The notes beneath the pieces are model-generated. The model worked only from the letters and a program-made list of their open reading frames with translations, was not told the DNA's origin and made no database searches. A stretch of 64,000 nt of DNA from assembly GCA_021292165.1 (NCBI GenBank), contig CM037876.1, positions 204,001,200 through 204,065,199 on the forward strand. Reading direction: 5' to 3'. This document shows, piece by piece, positions 23,804 to 35,824 of this stretch. The DNA is from Shinisaurus crocodilurus (taxonomy: Eukaryota > Chordata > Lepidosauria > Squamata > Shinisauridae). The first letter of the stretch is position 1. Each line of letters opens with the position of its first letter. A program made the position numbers and the translations under genes.

Positions 23804-24969
23804 TGTGAGAGCTTTAGAACCTCTTATCCCTAGTATACCATGCAGAACCTTCAGCATATTTTGCAGGACAACAACCATCTTGTGAAAGGAGTAATTCAAG
23901 TTGCCACAATTATAACCAGAGGAGAGGGTTCTCAGCCCTCAGTTATACATTTTGGGGGGAGGGAGTCTCAGTCCTCAACTATAGTTTAGGGTGGTAAGAT
24001 AATCTCACCCATTCTTTGCAAGGCATCTTCATTTCCCCTTATTTTCCTATCCTTCTTTCCTCCCCCCCCCTCTTAAATTCTCAAATCTCATTTACTCTTC
24101 CCTCTTTCATATTATTATATTTTTCCATTAGAAAATCTTTGGGAGGTGTTCACACATTGGGGTGGGGATGGGGCTGCACTGGCTTCTTGTGCAGTTCACA
24201 AAAAATGCTTAGAATAAAACCTGCAGCAGTTCATGTGGAAAGGAAGCCCTGTAATTTTTTTGAGATGGGGTAGTGATTCAGCCAAAGCTGATGTACATCT
24301 TTAGTAGTTATCTTTAGATGGGATTCTATGCCCGTGATGAGTATAAACCTCAAAGTGCTACTGTGCTATTTGTATTGGACGTCAGGCCGCTAAAATGTAT
24401 TTCCCTCCTTTGTGTTTTTATAGTGGGTCGAAAATGAAGCTAACAGCTATTACTTTTCTCAAAATACTATGGCCTAATTTGTTTTGGGTTGACAGACCCA
24501 AAACAGGTCTTGCTATTTATTTTGATAAACCATTTTTAAAGCAGCCCAGTTCATATGTGAAAATAACTTTTAATATGAACAAGGGCATCCCCTATTACAC
24601 ACAAAGTAGGAAGTAGTTGCTTAAGTAGATCCATCTACAATAAGGCATATGGCAAAGTGTTGTATTGTCACCAGTTTGCAACTCAACCTATATCTGGTTC
24701 TTATGTAACAGCACAGTTGGTAATAACTGAACAGCAGTACACCAGATATAGATTCAGGGGCAAGTCTGAGTGTTTGGCAAAGCAGAGGGCCCTTACTCCA
24801 CATCCACGTCCATATGCACACCCCACATTCTTCATACAGCAGCATAAGATTGTGTAAAGTGGTGCAAGTTGTCTCTTTTAGTACAGCTATTTGTGAGTTT
24901 GAAGCAGCAGACTCGGGGGGGGGGGAGAGAAGATTTTGCCTTCTGAATCACCTCCTCTGTCCCTCAGAC
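23804..24969. other. Intergenic, no gene recognised
   Basis: I see no coding exon or RNA gene. A short C-run (24061-24071) and G-run (24916-24926) are present. Confidence 0.4.
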
Positions 24970-25210
24970 CAGTGGTTCTCAACCTTTTTTGCCGCATGCA
25001 CCCCTTTCACCATATGTCAGAATGTCATTCCCCCCTCTCCAAGATTGTCTGACTTAATCTGTGCCATACAATAAGGTGTGATGTCCTGCAGATTATGTAC
25101 AATCTGTAGAATTGTAATTTGTAGAAAGATCAGTATTCCAACAGTTTGAGTCTATGGTCTCAATTCCCCCTCTGAAACCCTAAAACTTACCCCCTGGTTG
25201 AGAACCCCTG
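24970..25210. mobile_element. Short hAT MITE, CAGTGGTTCTCAACC...GGTTGAGAACCCCTG ends
   Basis: The inverted ends match over about 13 bases. The flanks CCTCAGAC (24962-24969) and CTTTAGAC (25211-25218) agree at 6 of 8 positions, consistent with an aged hAT target duplication. The interior is T/C-rich and non-coding. Confidence 0.8.
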
Positions 25211-25474
25211 CTTTAGACAGTACATGTCTAGCCATCTGAATTAGCTGCAACCTGAAGCAGCCCCATCCTTTACTAGAGTTACAAGTTACACCTCTAGTTA
25301 CACATCAGTGGACTTGGGGGGGGGGGAGTAGGTAGCTGGACAGAAGTCATGGACGTGTGCCAGCAGTAATGAGCTCCTGGCTCTCAGGGAACAAGTTGCT
25401 GGGGAACATAGGTGGGGGGATGCAATTGCACTCTTGTCCTACTTGTGGGTTTCCTGTGGGCATCTGGTTGGCCA

Positions 25475-25587
25475 CTGTGTGAACAGACTGCTGGACTAGG
25501 AGGACCCTCGTCTGATCCAACATGGCTCTTATGTATGGCATACACGTGTTAAAAGCACTCGGTAAGGAAGAGGGTGAAATGAGCATG
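25475..25587 (+). repeat. 113-bp repeat, copy 1 (SINE-like tail)
   Basis: This is almost identical to 26663-26775. The first half (GCTGGACTAGGAGGACC, CTGATCCAACATGGCTCTTA) is a typical reptile SINE/LINE 3' region. The second half (CATACACGTG...GAGGGTGAAATGAGCATG) is also shared. Confidence 0.85.
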
Positions 25588-26662
25588 TTTTGCTAGCAGA
25601 GCCCACCACCCAGTACCAACACCACGATGGGTCTTTTGATCATGGTTACAGTACCTCTCTGTTGTTGGGTGTACTGTAGAAGGACCTTCACCTCCATCAT
25701 GCAAATAGGCTGCTGCAATAATTGAAACTGCTGCTAGGTGTATCTATGCACAGTCCGATTCACTGTTAATAGCCACAAATGTAACTGAGGGCAAGGTGTT
25801 CATGTGACCAAGGAGAGGCTGCACTTGCTCAAATATAGAGGAAAACAACTGTGGGGAACAGACCTCAAAGTAATGTTGCCCCCTTTTGTGTCGCAAGTAC
25901 CTGCCCCAAGGCTTAGCCTTGGGTAAGAAGGATCACTATGCAACTTAAAAACTATTGACCCCTCACCCCTCCTATAAATAAAAGAAATTACAATCAGCTT
26001 GAGCTAGATGACTGTGTAGTTCATTCTAGTCTGTGTAACTTCACTGTTTCCCATGCTGATGTTGCAAGTGTATGGGTAAGGCTACTAAAGGGCTGTATGC
26101 CTTTGGTGTTAACCAAAGTCCTTTCATATGCACAGCCCTCTGCCCCCAACAGCTACTGCTATCACCTTCCTTGCATGTCTACAAAGAAACCCTCCTAGGT
26201 CAGGCAGAACTCTAACTACTCTTGCTTCAAGGGCTGCTTTCACACTTGTACTACTTTCCCTCTTTTGCAATCTTGGTTGACCTCTGTTCACCCAGACCAT
26301 TAATTTCTGGAAATAGGCTCTCTGGCTGCTCATAAACATCTTATAGAGTTTCCCAGAGACAATTTAATACAGAAATCACACAGGTAGCAGATCAAGATAT
26401 TAATTGCAGGGTGCAACATTTCAATTGGCTAATCTTTTTTTTTAAAATCCTTCTAATCAAACTAAAAAGGTGTTCCTGATTAATCAGGGAGATTTTTAAA
26501 ATTATTAATACAAATACTTACATGCTACAGGTGGCACATAACACCAAAAGAGGCATCCCACACCCTCTCTCACACACAGGAAGAATGCCTCTTCTAAGGT
26601 GATACCTACTGTGACATGCGCACATTACAAATGGAGTAGTTGAGAAGACAACTACATTTATC
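25588..26662. other. Intergenic, no gene recognised
   Basis: Nothing supported. Confidence 0.4.
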
Positions 26663-26775
26663 CTGTGTGAACAGACTGCTGGACTAGAAGGACCCTCGTC
26701 TGATCCAACATGGCTCTTATGTATGGCATACACGTGTTAAAAGCACTCGGTAAGGAAGAGGGTGAAATGAGCATG
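26663..26775 (+). repeat. 113-bp repeat, copy 2
   Basis: It differs from 25475-25587 at about one position. Flanks do not match beyond the unit. Confidence 0.85.
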
Positions 26776-26828
26776 AGAGGACAACTACATCAAAACATTT
26801 GATGAATTGACTAAAACTCACACCGTTA

Positions 26829-26962
26829 GGGTGCAATCCTTTGCATGTTTAGACAGAAAAAAGTCCTACAATTCCCAGCATTCCTCAACCAGCCATGTTG
26901 TGGAATGCTGGGAGTTGCAGGACTTTTTTTTTTTTGGTCTAAACATGCATTGGATTGCACCA
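26829..26962. mobile_element. PIF/Harbinger-like MITE with TTA target duplication
   Basis: The ends GGGTGCAATCCTTTGCATG and CATGCATTGGATTGCACCA are inverted, with TTA on each side (26826-26828 and 26963-26965). The centre is a second inverted pair, AGTCCTACAATTCCCAGCATTCC and its mirror, giving a hairpin across almost the whole element. Confidence 0.8.
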
Positions 26963-27314
26963 TTAATGCCTTCTTTAGAGTAGGCAGAGCAAAGCACGGC
27001 TCCCCTGGTCAGGACAGCGGCGCTGCTGCTCCTGTTAGTCATTGCCATCCATGCCTGGCGGTGAGTAGCAGTAGCACCTCCTCCTCGCGACGAGTCCTCA
27101 TGAGTGGGAGTTACAGCTGGTGGCTCTGCAGTCTGTGCTGCGTTCTGCCACTCCAAGTCCCAAATCGGGCTTTAGGTGGCAATGCACAGCAGAGATCAGG
27201 GAAGCCAATGACCACTGCCCTCAGGTGCCCCTTGGCACTTTGGGGCAGCTGTCATTGCTGCTTGCCTGGAGCTGCTTGGCAAGAGGATTTTGCTGCTCTT
27301 GCCGAGCAGCTCTA

Positions 27315-27510
27315 GTGGTTTGGGTTACACCTGGGCTTCTTGTGTCATCTGGGTTGGACAACACAGCAAGCCCAGGGGTGGCTACTAAACCCTACAAGCA
27401 GCCATGGCCTGTTGGGGTGGCTTATAAACCCAGAATAAGCCATGGCAGGTTCACATGACACAAGTCATCCCCCCCCCCCCCAGCTTATAAACCAGGGGGA
27501 CTTGTGTTGT
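27315..27510. repeat. Fold-back repeat, ACACAA/TTGTGT ends
   Basis: The right end GACTTGTGTTGTGTGAACC pairs loosely with the left CTTCTTGTGTCATCTGG. Repeated ATAAACC/GGTTTA-like motifs lie inside. A C-run is at 27469-27481. It resembles the elements at 34191 and 60853. Confidence 0.5.
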
Positions 27511-28754
27511 GTGAACCATCAATTTGTGAGCTTTTTGCCCTATAGTTAAAAAGTGGTGGTGTACAGAAAGTTCTGGGAGATTACTTGGCCCTGTGAAATG
27601 TAAGAATTCTTGGGGTGTCTGAATACTGTGTGAGCCTAAATTTTAGAGACTGCTGTCTGGTAAATGGAGTTAGGGTAGCAGCTATGTGTGAGTGGGGAAG
27701 TCTCTTGTTGAAATTTCACCTCATCCCTGAACTACCTAGGTGGCCTAAGACTTACCAACTTGTGATTTTAAAAATAGCTGGGCAAGAGACTGGAGTGAGG
27801 AAGTGGTTTAGTGAGTCAGAGGTGTACAGCCCGGCCATTTTTGACACACAAGCATACAGGGTTTAGTAAATTTTCAGTAGGCCAACTAAATAGAAAATGC
27901 TTTTGTTTATTCCAACATACTTGATATTAAATCTGAAATAAAAGCATACTAAATAGGCCATTAAACTGAGTTGGCAACCATAGACCTCAGAGAAGCCTCA
28001 TATTCTCAGCAAAATTATTCCCTATAAAAACCAACTCAGGTAGCTGAGTGCCTATCAGTTTGGAAGTGAAACAAGGCCACCCCAAAAAGAGGCAGTGGTT
28101 TCTACGTGTTCATGGCACTTCCGAGGTATGCCCAAGTATAAATTTGCAAATTTAATTTTAAAAAATCTCACATAAGAATCTGTGAGCTTCTGATATAGAA
28201 TGCTGGTGATGGCAGCGGAGCCAAGAAAAGGGTCTAGGGAAACCAAAAGTCAAGCACACTATGTGAGTCTATCAATTATGCTTATGGCGGACACTGCCGG
28301 ACAGCAGCTGAGACACAATTTAATGGATAATGTAGGATGCTGGGGTATGAAGCCACCAGGAGAGTTATACTTCACAAGCATGTTTGTCTTCTCTCCCTTT
28401 CCCACTCCCCCCCACTAGATTGCTATGAAATGCTCAGATTTGGGGCTGGCAGCCCTCATGCATTATATAGCACAGCAAGGGAACACCTGGGAACACCTGG
28501 GGGTTATGCAACGTCCTACACCCTGTCCCTGTGTGCACCCCATGAGATGTGAACAGCAGCACAAAGCGCCAGTTCCAGGCTCTCTGGAGCTCTGAACAGG
28601 TCACTCCTCTAGGTGGGTGGGGGGTACAATGCAACATTGTGTTGCAGGTCTCAGATGTGGGGATAAGCCTTTCTATTCAATGCCTCCTTACAAATATAAC
28701 CTTGTTGAAATAAAACCTTGTTCTGCTAAACAAACTGTGATGAACATGCTGCTG
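27511..28754. other. Intergenic, no gene recognised
   Basis: Nothing supported. Short open frames have no domain. Confidence 0.4.
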
Positions 28755-28764
28755 ACTTCCTTGA

Positions 28765-28912
28765 CTGTCTTGAGCGTGGAAAGCTAAGCAGGGTCAAGCC
28801 TGGTTATTACTTGGATGGGAGACCCCTCCTCTAGTTTCCTGCATTGAGCAGGGGGTTGGACTTGATGGCCTTGTAGGCCCCTTCCAACTCTATGATCCTA
28901 TGATTCCGTGAC
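28765..28912 (+). mobile_element. Chimeric SINE: 5S rRNA-derived head, CR1-like tail (copy 1)
   Basis: Positions 28777-28824 closely match the 3' half of vertebrate 5S rRNA (GGAAAGCTAAGCAGGGTC, CTTGGATGGGAGACC), including the internal promoter region. GTTTCCTGCATTGAGCAGGG and the CR1-type end GGTTGGACTTGATGGCC, CCTTCCAACTCTATGATCC follow. A copy with the same join lies at 50337-50473 on the minus strand. It is not a functional 5S gene because the 5' half is missing. Confidence 0.85.
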
Positions 28913-29849
28913 GTTCTATTTCTGTGAACCATTTCATTTAGATATATTTCTACCTGCAATATTATTTTAGGCCTTGCAATGACATCCGAGGTGTTTTAAC
29001 ACCCATTTTGATTGTTGTTTTATGTTTGGAGCAATTAAATTGGAATATTTTTATAACCAATTTCATATTTCTGCTTTCATTCCCTATGTATGTATAAGTG
29101 GGAGATGCCTCCCTGTACTTATAGTAATAGAATGTTGTTGCTGGGCATTCTCTGCGTGAAAAGCTAAAAAGCCTTGAACAGCTTTCATTCTACAATTGCT
29201 CTAGCATATCTGCCCGAAATACTATCCCATTGACACAACATGAATATAAAGTCAGCACATAGTTCACACAGTGCATACTTCACACAGCACATTGTTAAAC
29301 TAATCACTTCCAGTGTTGGAGCTGGGCTAGGGAAAAGTTGCTTAAAAGCAATGAAGCCCAGTGCAGTATGGCAAGGGAGGGGGCAGATCTTGCTCCCGTT
29401 GCCTGCATGGTACTGTTGTGTGACTAGTAGAATCTCCCCACCCTCACTTGATATGTGAACGGGACAAGTATGTTTAACATACAGACAGTTGCCCCACTCA
29501 TCTAGCTTGGCCTCAAGACACACAGCCTTGGAGCACTCTGGACTTCATAGTTTAAGGTCAACCATTATATTGTAGCTAGCATGGATTTCACCAAATCCAG
29601 CTGAGGAGGCTGCAATTATTTCTTTGCTTGTTCAGATATTCAAAATCTTCTCCACCTGATGTGCCTCAAGAAGACACATTTTCATGGAGGATGTCATTGA
29701 AGACCCAGGACACAGTCATAGCTGCTCAACATTGATGTCTGTGATCCAAGTGGCTGAAAATCTCGTGGAAGATGCATCTGGATCAGTGGACATCTCATCA
29801 CAGAATACATTGTGTCCCTGGGAGGGCTGTGATACATCACATAGAAATG
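28913..29849. other. Intergenic, no gene recognised
   Basis: Nothing supported. Confidence 0.4.
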
Positions 29850-29857
29850 GTCTTGAT

Positions 29858-29983
29858 CAGCCTTCCCCAACCTGGATCCCTCCAGACATTTTGGACTACA
29901 ACTCCCAGCATTCCTGACAATTAGCCATGCTGGCTAGAGCTGAAGTCCAAAACATCTAGAGGGCCCCAAGTTGGGGAAGCCTG
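29858..29983. mobile_element. Palindromic hAT MITE (copy 2)
   Basis: The ends CAGCCTTCCCCAACCTGG and CCAAGTTGGGGAAGCCTG are inverted, with ACTACAACTCCCAGCATTCC inside. The flanks GTCTTGAT (29850-29857) and GTCTTGCT (29984-29991) match at 7 of 8 positions. Confidence 0.85.
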
Positions 29984-30130
29984 GTCTTGCTAGTCTGGAC
30001 CAGCCCTTAACAGTTGGGACCTGCCAGCTGTCTGGCCTTGAAAATATTATAGTCTTTGAAAACGGTGGTTGCAGTTGATACTAAATTGGAATGTCATTCT
30101 TGACACCTGCTCACTTACAAAAATCCATTC

Positions 30131-30422
30131 CCTGCAGCATCAGAGGATAGTACCCAATGGTGGTGCAACACTAGTGACATAAATCAATGCTAATACAATA
30201 TCATTAGCACTTGCTAGTGCAAAGGTAAAAAGAAGCAATATACTGCCAAAAGAAGCAATATGCTGCCAAAATGTGCTGCTGCTGCCAAAGTTTGGCAGCA
30301 AATCACTGCTTTCTCCTTTTGCACTAGCAAGTGCTAATGATGTTGCGCTAGCATTGGTTTGTGCTAGCACAATGTCACTAGCATTAGTGCTGCGCCACCA
30401 GTAGATACTACCCAGATCCTCT
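30131..30422. repeat. Long fold-back MITE
   Basis: The left arm (CTAGTGAC...GCTAATACAATATCATTAGC, ACTTGCTAGTGCAAAGG) mirrors the right arm (CCTTTTGCACTAGCAAGTGC, TAATGATGTTGCGCTAGC, GTCACTAG). The ends AGAGGAT and ATCCTCT are also inverted. AAGAAGCAATATNCTGCCAAA is duplicated near the centre. Confidence 0.75.
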
Positions 30423-32119
30423 CAGGATATTCAGTAGCTCTACATTTTGCTTTTTGAGATAATATGTTAAGCTAGTTTGGACAAACTAAATACAAGGAAA
30501 ACAACAAAAATTTAAGTTAATAAATACAATGGAAATCTATACAAATTGAATAACGGTATGAAGTACATAAAAAGGGATATAATCCATGGATTATGATGAT
30601 AGAAATTACTTCTTGGTCCTGTGGTGATGGGTGCACCTTTGGAGTTATATGTATGTGGTTTTTTTAAAAAAATTGCTTTATATAATGTTTGAAATAAACA
30701 TAAATATATATTTTTTTTTAAAGTAAAAAGGGATATATCAGAGAAGGCACACAGATGGAAGGAAAGTGCTGGGATATAAAGTGAAGAAAAGATAAACCCA
30801 TGTAAAATTGAGAATTGTGCCAGGTGAACTGCTGCTAATCTGCGATAAAATTATCTATCAGACAATCCCTTGTTGTTTTACTATGACATTTGTGATTTGG
30901 CTATAAAAGACAGTGAATAGCTGTCAAGAGTATTATTCTATCTGCAGAATTATCCAAATAGAACTAGTCTGGTAAGAATCTGATCTGGTAAGACTTTTGC
31001 TTAATATCTTGATCTGTTACCTATGTGATTTCTGTATTAAATTGTCTCTGGGAAACAATATAAGATTTTTATGAGTAGCCAGAGAGCCTATTGTACAGAT
31101 TAGTTTTTATGAAAATAAACCCAGTATAGATAAGGGCAGGATTCTAATCCCCATTGAACATATTAAAGTGCTAAATCATTAAAGTATTTGGGCTTTCAAA
31201 AACTACGTGCCAGTGTTGGTGAGCTGCCCATGTTGATGACTACAAGAAAAGGGGGAGAGATAATAGTATCTAGAAATCTCAGTACCGTATTTAAGCACAC
31301 GCCCTCTGGAACAGAACTTTACTTATTAGTTTCCAGAAAATCAGTTTGAGTAGCCTGGATTATCGACACCCACAATCACTCAGTCATCCCACTGTATATC
31401 CCAGACTAAAAACCATGGTTCCTTTGGCAGTGTAGAAAGATTGTGCCTGGCAAGAATCCCTCTTTTTCAAGGGGCTACACTGCCTCTTCAATGAAAGCAG
31501 AGAAAGGCATCTTCTGAGATAGAAGGCACCAACTTCCTAGATAAGCATATTTTAACTTTGAACTAAATTTAATGGACTGAAATTGATGTGATTTACTTCA
31601 AAGTAAACATGTTTCAGGTTCACGGGGGGGGGGGGGGGGGAGAGACCACAAAGATGAGATACTATTTACAGGCATACCTCAACAGGCTTCATATATCCCA
31701 TGTGATGCATTTATTGATGGGACCAAAATGAGCATTAATCCAGTAACTGATTATGATGGATTTCCAAATCTCCCTTCTGTAGCTGTAATTCAGCCCTTTC
31801 CTTCATCAGGGTAATTATACTGAAGCACTGAGAACTGCTAATCCAGTCAAAATCTCGACAGGTTCGACAGGCCTTTATTCTTTCTTTTTAAGCAGAGGTG
31901 ACCACAACAGACTTGGAGGTAGAAAAGGCAGCAGGTCACAGGTTGTGGGGAAACACTAAACACACAGAAAAGTGAAATAAAATGGGTGATTGCATTTAAA
32001 TGAATTTTGCTTTACGCACCAAAGTGAAAAGGAAAAGCTTCTATTGGCTGTGTGCATATAGGGATTTATACTTGTTATAGAATAAGCAGCCTGTATGAGT
32101 CATGAAATTAGTAATAGGG
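30423..32119. other. Intergenic, AT-rich, no gene recognised
   Basis: This is AT-rich non-coding sequence. A pure G-run of about 19 bases lies at 31623-31641. Confidence 0.4.
31623..31641. repeat. Poly-G run
   Basis: About 19 consecutive G residues. The length may be uncertain in the assembly. Confidence 0.8.
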
Positions 32120-32305
32120 AGGGACTAGACCTTTACTGGGAAGACCAGGATTGAAATCCTCAGTAACTCATGAGGCTTGCCAGGTGATTTTGGACATCTC
32201 CCAGGATTATCCCCCTCCCCCCCAAAAGAAAGAAAAATGGGATAACTCCCTATATGCTGCTTTAAACTCTTTGGAGAAAGAGCATCTTACAATGTAATAA
32301 AATCT
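32120..32305 (+). mobile_element. Old tRNA-derived SINE
   Basis: AGACCAGGATTGAAATCCTC resembles a degraded B box. Then GGTGATTTTGGACATCTC...GATAACTCCC and CTGCTTTAAACTCTTTGGAG follow the order seen in the intact SINE at 60350-60590. Confidence 0.5.
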
Positions 32306-34180
32306 TTTATCTAATTGAGCTCAGGGCATATTCTGAAGTATCCTAGGATATCAGTGGTCTAATTTCCGGCTTAATTTTTACAGGTTAAAGTATATTTTAA
32401 AAGGGCATAGCCACAACTATGTGTTTCGACTTGCTATAATGTATGGCAAGAAAACTTACAGTGGATCAAATGTAAGCAGCTAAAGTTTTGTATACATAGC
32501 TCCAAAGATGGCTTAGTGGGTTGCTTTTGAATTTGTTTCTTGTAAAATACAAGCTGTTTGGGGTGGAATTCTAGTTGAATAAACGAGACAAACTGCAGCT
32601 TACAGGTGCCTCAATTACAAAATTATTTTGCTAGAAAACACTGCTCATCTACTTGAGTTCATGTCTGTGAAAACTACATACATGAAAGAACTAGAGCAGT
32701 TGTTTGCATCCGGTCTTGATGTAGCATTGCTAGAAAAACACAGTGCTTACTAGAACCTGGAGTGTAGACCTTTGCCAAGAAAAGGAAGATATCTACCCTT
32801 GCAGATCAGAAAGAAAAACTGCATCTGTTAAATCTAGTAAGTTTCTTTTTGTCTGTGCTGTGCCTGGGGTGGGGTGATGGACTGCACTGGAATTCAGATA
32901 GATGTCTCAGTTCAAACCTCAGAGATGCATTCATGGAGTATCCTTGGGTAACATTCTTTCAGAACCATTTTGTCTATGTAAAGTACAATTGATCAATGCT
33001 TCCTGGTCTCTCCTCTACATCATGTCCAAAGGGGAGAAGCCAGAGGTCCCTTTTCAGCATGTTGGATAATAGGATGCACCAGTCAATTGTGCTTCCCACG
33101 TTCTCCCTTATATTGTCACATTTAAAACTACTCAGTCCATCATAGGTCATAACCTGTTACAGATGAGAACTACTTCTTGCAGAGTTGAGGGTGAAATTAA
33201 GGATTTTGCTATATTGTGCCTTCGTTATAAATTATGAAGAAAATAAAATAAGGATTATGAAGACCATGCACTGAAAATGTATTAAGTAGTTACTGTCAAA
33301 CAAACTGAACTCTTCTTTCCACACAGCATATGGAAAACAATGAGTTGCAATGCAGTACAATGTATGGAGGAGGAAATGGCAGAAACCTGTTCCTACAACA
33401 GATATTCCTTTTCCATAAGCATGTAATATTCCCTTGTGTTCCAATCGTCCATCAGCTTCCTTGTGCTCTTCTTGCTCTTCCACTTTCTCCTTCTCAATGG
33501 TTCCTATCACCACACAAGTATAATTTTGAGTAAAGAGGTGCAAAAAAAAATCATAGAATTGAAATGTTTTCCCAAAACCTCCATGTTTTTCTACCTCACA
33601 AGTTATCAGGGAATACACAAAAGCTGCATATTTTTAAATCATGTGAAACAGGACACGAATGACATGGTAATGGGAGTCAAGCAAGCCCAATGCTCATAAT
33701 TTTGCCAAGCTGATGAGCCTCCCCTCAGGGCAAGGAAAATTCAAGCCTTGAAAATGGCCATAAGATTTTCTGTTTCCTAAAGAATCCCAGAGGTATTCTG
33801 AGACTGCATCTAGACACAGGTGAAAACTGAAATGAATTTAATCAAGTGTCCCTCAGTGTAGTTTCATTCCTCCATTCCTATAAGGCTTACTCAATGCCCA
33901 CACTGGAAGAACACAATGTAGAAGTATATCAACAGATTCTGCACCCGGTCTGCTACCTGCCTAGGCTGATCCTCATTGGAAATGCTTTTGCTTGCACGAA
34001 CTCATAGAATAAAGATAAATTAGCTCATTAATACAAGGTGCTAGTGTCGCTTCACCTATTTCTGAATCGGAGGGCCTTGATTACATAGCACCCAGAAGAA
34101 AGTTTTAATTCTGTTACATAAACCAACCTAATCCGGTTTTGGCTACCAAACCATCAATCCTTCAGTAGGAGAGGCACTGG
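32306..34180. other. Intergenic, no gene recognised
   Basis: An open frame of 128 codons on the minus strand (33232-33618) shows no domain I recognise and no supporting context. Confidence 0.35.
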
Positions 34181-34190
34181 CTGGATGCAC

Positions 34191-34490
34191 ACAACAACCC
34201 ATACTCAAGGTTGAGTATGGGTCGAGTGTGGGTTGTTGTTGAAATGTGGGTTGTTGTGTTGTGTGAACCCAGCTGTGCTAACAAATCATGGTTTGTTAAC
34301 TACAAACAACTCATAAAGAGAACCCATGGGTTGTTGTTGGGTTGTGCACTGTGGGTTGTTCATGGTTAAAAAGCTATGGTGTGTTAGCACGGCTGGGTTC
34401 ACACAACACAACCTACATTTCAACAACAACCCACGGTTCAACAACCCACACTCAACTTTGAGTATAGGTTGTCATGTTGTGTGAACTGAC
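34191..34490. repeat. ~300-bp fold-back MITE rich in GGGTTGTTG/CAACAACCC
   Basis: The left arm (GGATGCACACAACAACCC, ACTCAAGGTTGAGTATGG, GGGTTGTTGTTGAAATGTGG, TTGTGTGAACCCAGC) mirrors the right arm (GCTGGGTTCACACAACACAA, CATTTCAACAACAACCC, ACTCAACTTTGAGTATAGG, GTTGTGTGAAC). The loop holds TTAGCAC/GTGCTAAC-type pairs. Confidence 0.8.
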
Positions 34491-34744
34491 TCAAGATAAT
34501 ATAACTAGTTTAAGCAGGGACATTCTAAGATAATTCAATTAAAATATATTAAGTTATTTCTGCAGCCAAACAAGTGTTTTATACCAGGATAACTTTTCCC
34601 CAGAAGAATTTCTTTTATAAAGCAAACAGTTGTGTTTTAGGGTAAAAATTCTTGACAATGAAACAGCTTTTGATTAGCGAAGAACAAACATATGTGGAAA
34701 ATGTTAAAATGACAAACTATTTTAGACCATTGTTCCATTATTTT

Positions 34745-35050
34745 TCAGTGGTTGTGCCCAGGCTCTGGAACTCCTTCCCCAAGGGAGGTTCATCTTATGC
34801 CCTGCTTAATACCTTCTGAAGGATGGCTCACACCTTCCTGTTAGAAGGGGTTTGGGGCCATGAATGGTTTTAAGCTCCTGAACGGTATTGTGTTTATCAA
34901 TGGGGATGTCTTATCATTTTAATGGTTGCCTTATATCGTTTTGTATTCTGTTGCTTTTTGTAATTTTGTTTTTATTTGTTTTTAACTTATCATTAACAGC
35001 CTTGAGCTTTTAAAGGAAAGGTGGGATATACATGATTTAAATAAATTAAT
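34745..35050 (+). mobile_element. L2/CR1-like LINE 3' end
   Basis: CCCAGGCTCTGGAACTCCTT translates to the RLWN-LP motif that ends L2-type reverse transcriptase ORFs. A non-coding tail with TTTTAATGGTTGCC, GCCTTGAGC and GATTTAAATAAATT follows. It is a short, 5'-truncated copy. Confidence 0.7.
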
Positions 35051-35824
35051 ATGCAGATTACCATGAAATATACAACTGAACTATGGAAAAATACAGTCAC
35101 ATATCTACACCACAAGACATGAAGTAGAATTCTGTACTTGTTTTCTATACAAGACTCTTCTTGAAGATGAGATCTCTTTTGGAATATTGCCCTCTTATTC
35201 AGGCTCCAAGTTCAGTTCAGTAGAAGGCTGAATTTAATTTCCATATTAAAAATGGAAAATGACTATGAAAAAAAGCTGAGATGCCTGCAAATTTTGAAGT
35301 CATCCTACCATACTGTTCGTCCTCTAAGATCTTGTCCACTCTGCCTGACAAAACCTGACCTATTAATATCAAGTTCTTGGATTAAAAATAAGGAACTAGA
35401 GTACATCAACATGCAAAATGACATCTTGCTTGCACTTCAATATGCTTTAAAATACTGACCCCCAAAGCAACTGGGTAAAATAATTGGGGCATGCTGTCAA
35501 AATTGCAGCTGTTCTTCACAGGAAATTGCCCACATGATTTGACTGGTAAAGGTTTTAGCTTGTGTTTCTTTAAAATAAAATGTTACAAAAATAAATGCCA
35601 TAGACCTATACAAAGTAGTTGTAGCTTGACTAGAAAATACCAAGTACTCTAGCCGTAGCTTACAATCAAATATGATGTATAAAAGAAAATTAGTTACACA
35701 TACAGAATGCCAACAGCTTCCCATAGTGTACAGTTTAAACTAATAAATATTTTAACCACTACATTCGCATCACACAGCAAGGAAATAAAGCTAATGATTG
35801 GTGACAGTGCAGACAGAACAACAC
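35051..35824. other. Region beyond the predicted MOB2 3' end, no gene recognised
   Basis: AT-rich sequence without supported features. Confidence 0.4.

Noticed and set aside
28777..28824. Possible 5S rRNA gene
   Set aside because: Only the 3' half of 5S is present and it is fused to a CR1-type tail, so it is a SINE.
33232..33618. 128-codon minus-strand open frame
   Set aside because: No recognised domain, no splice context, and an overlapping open frame on the other strand; probably chance.
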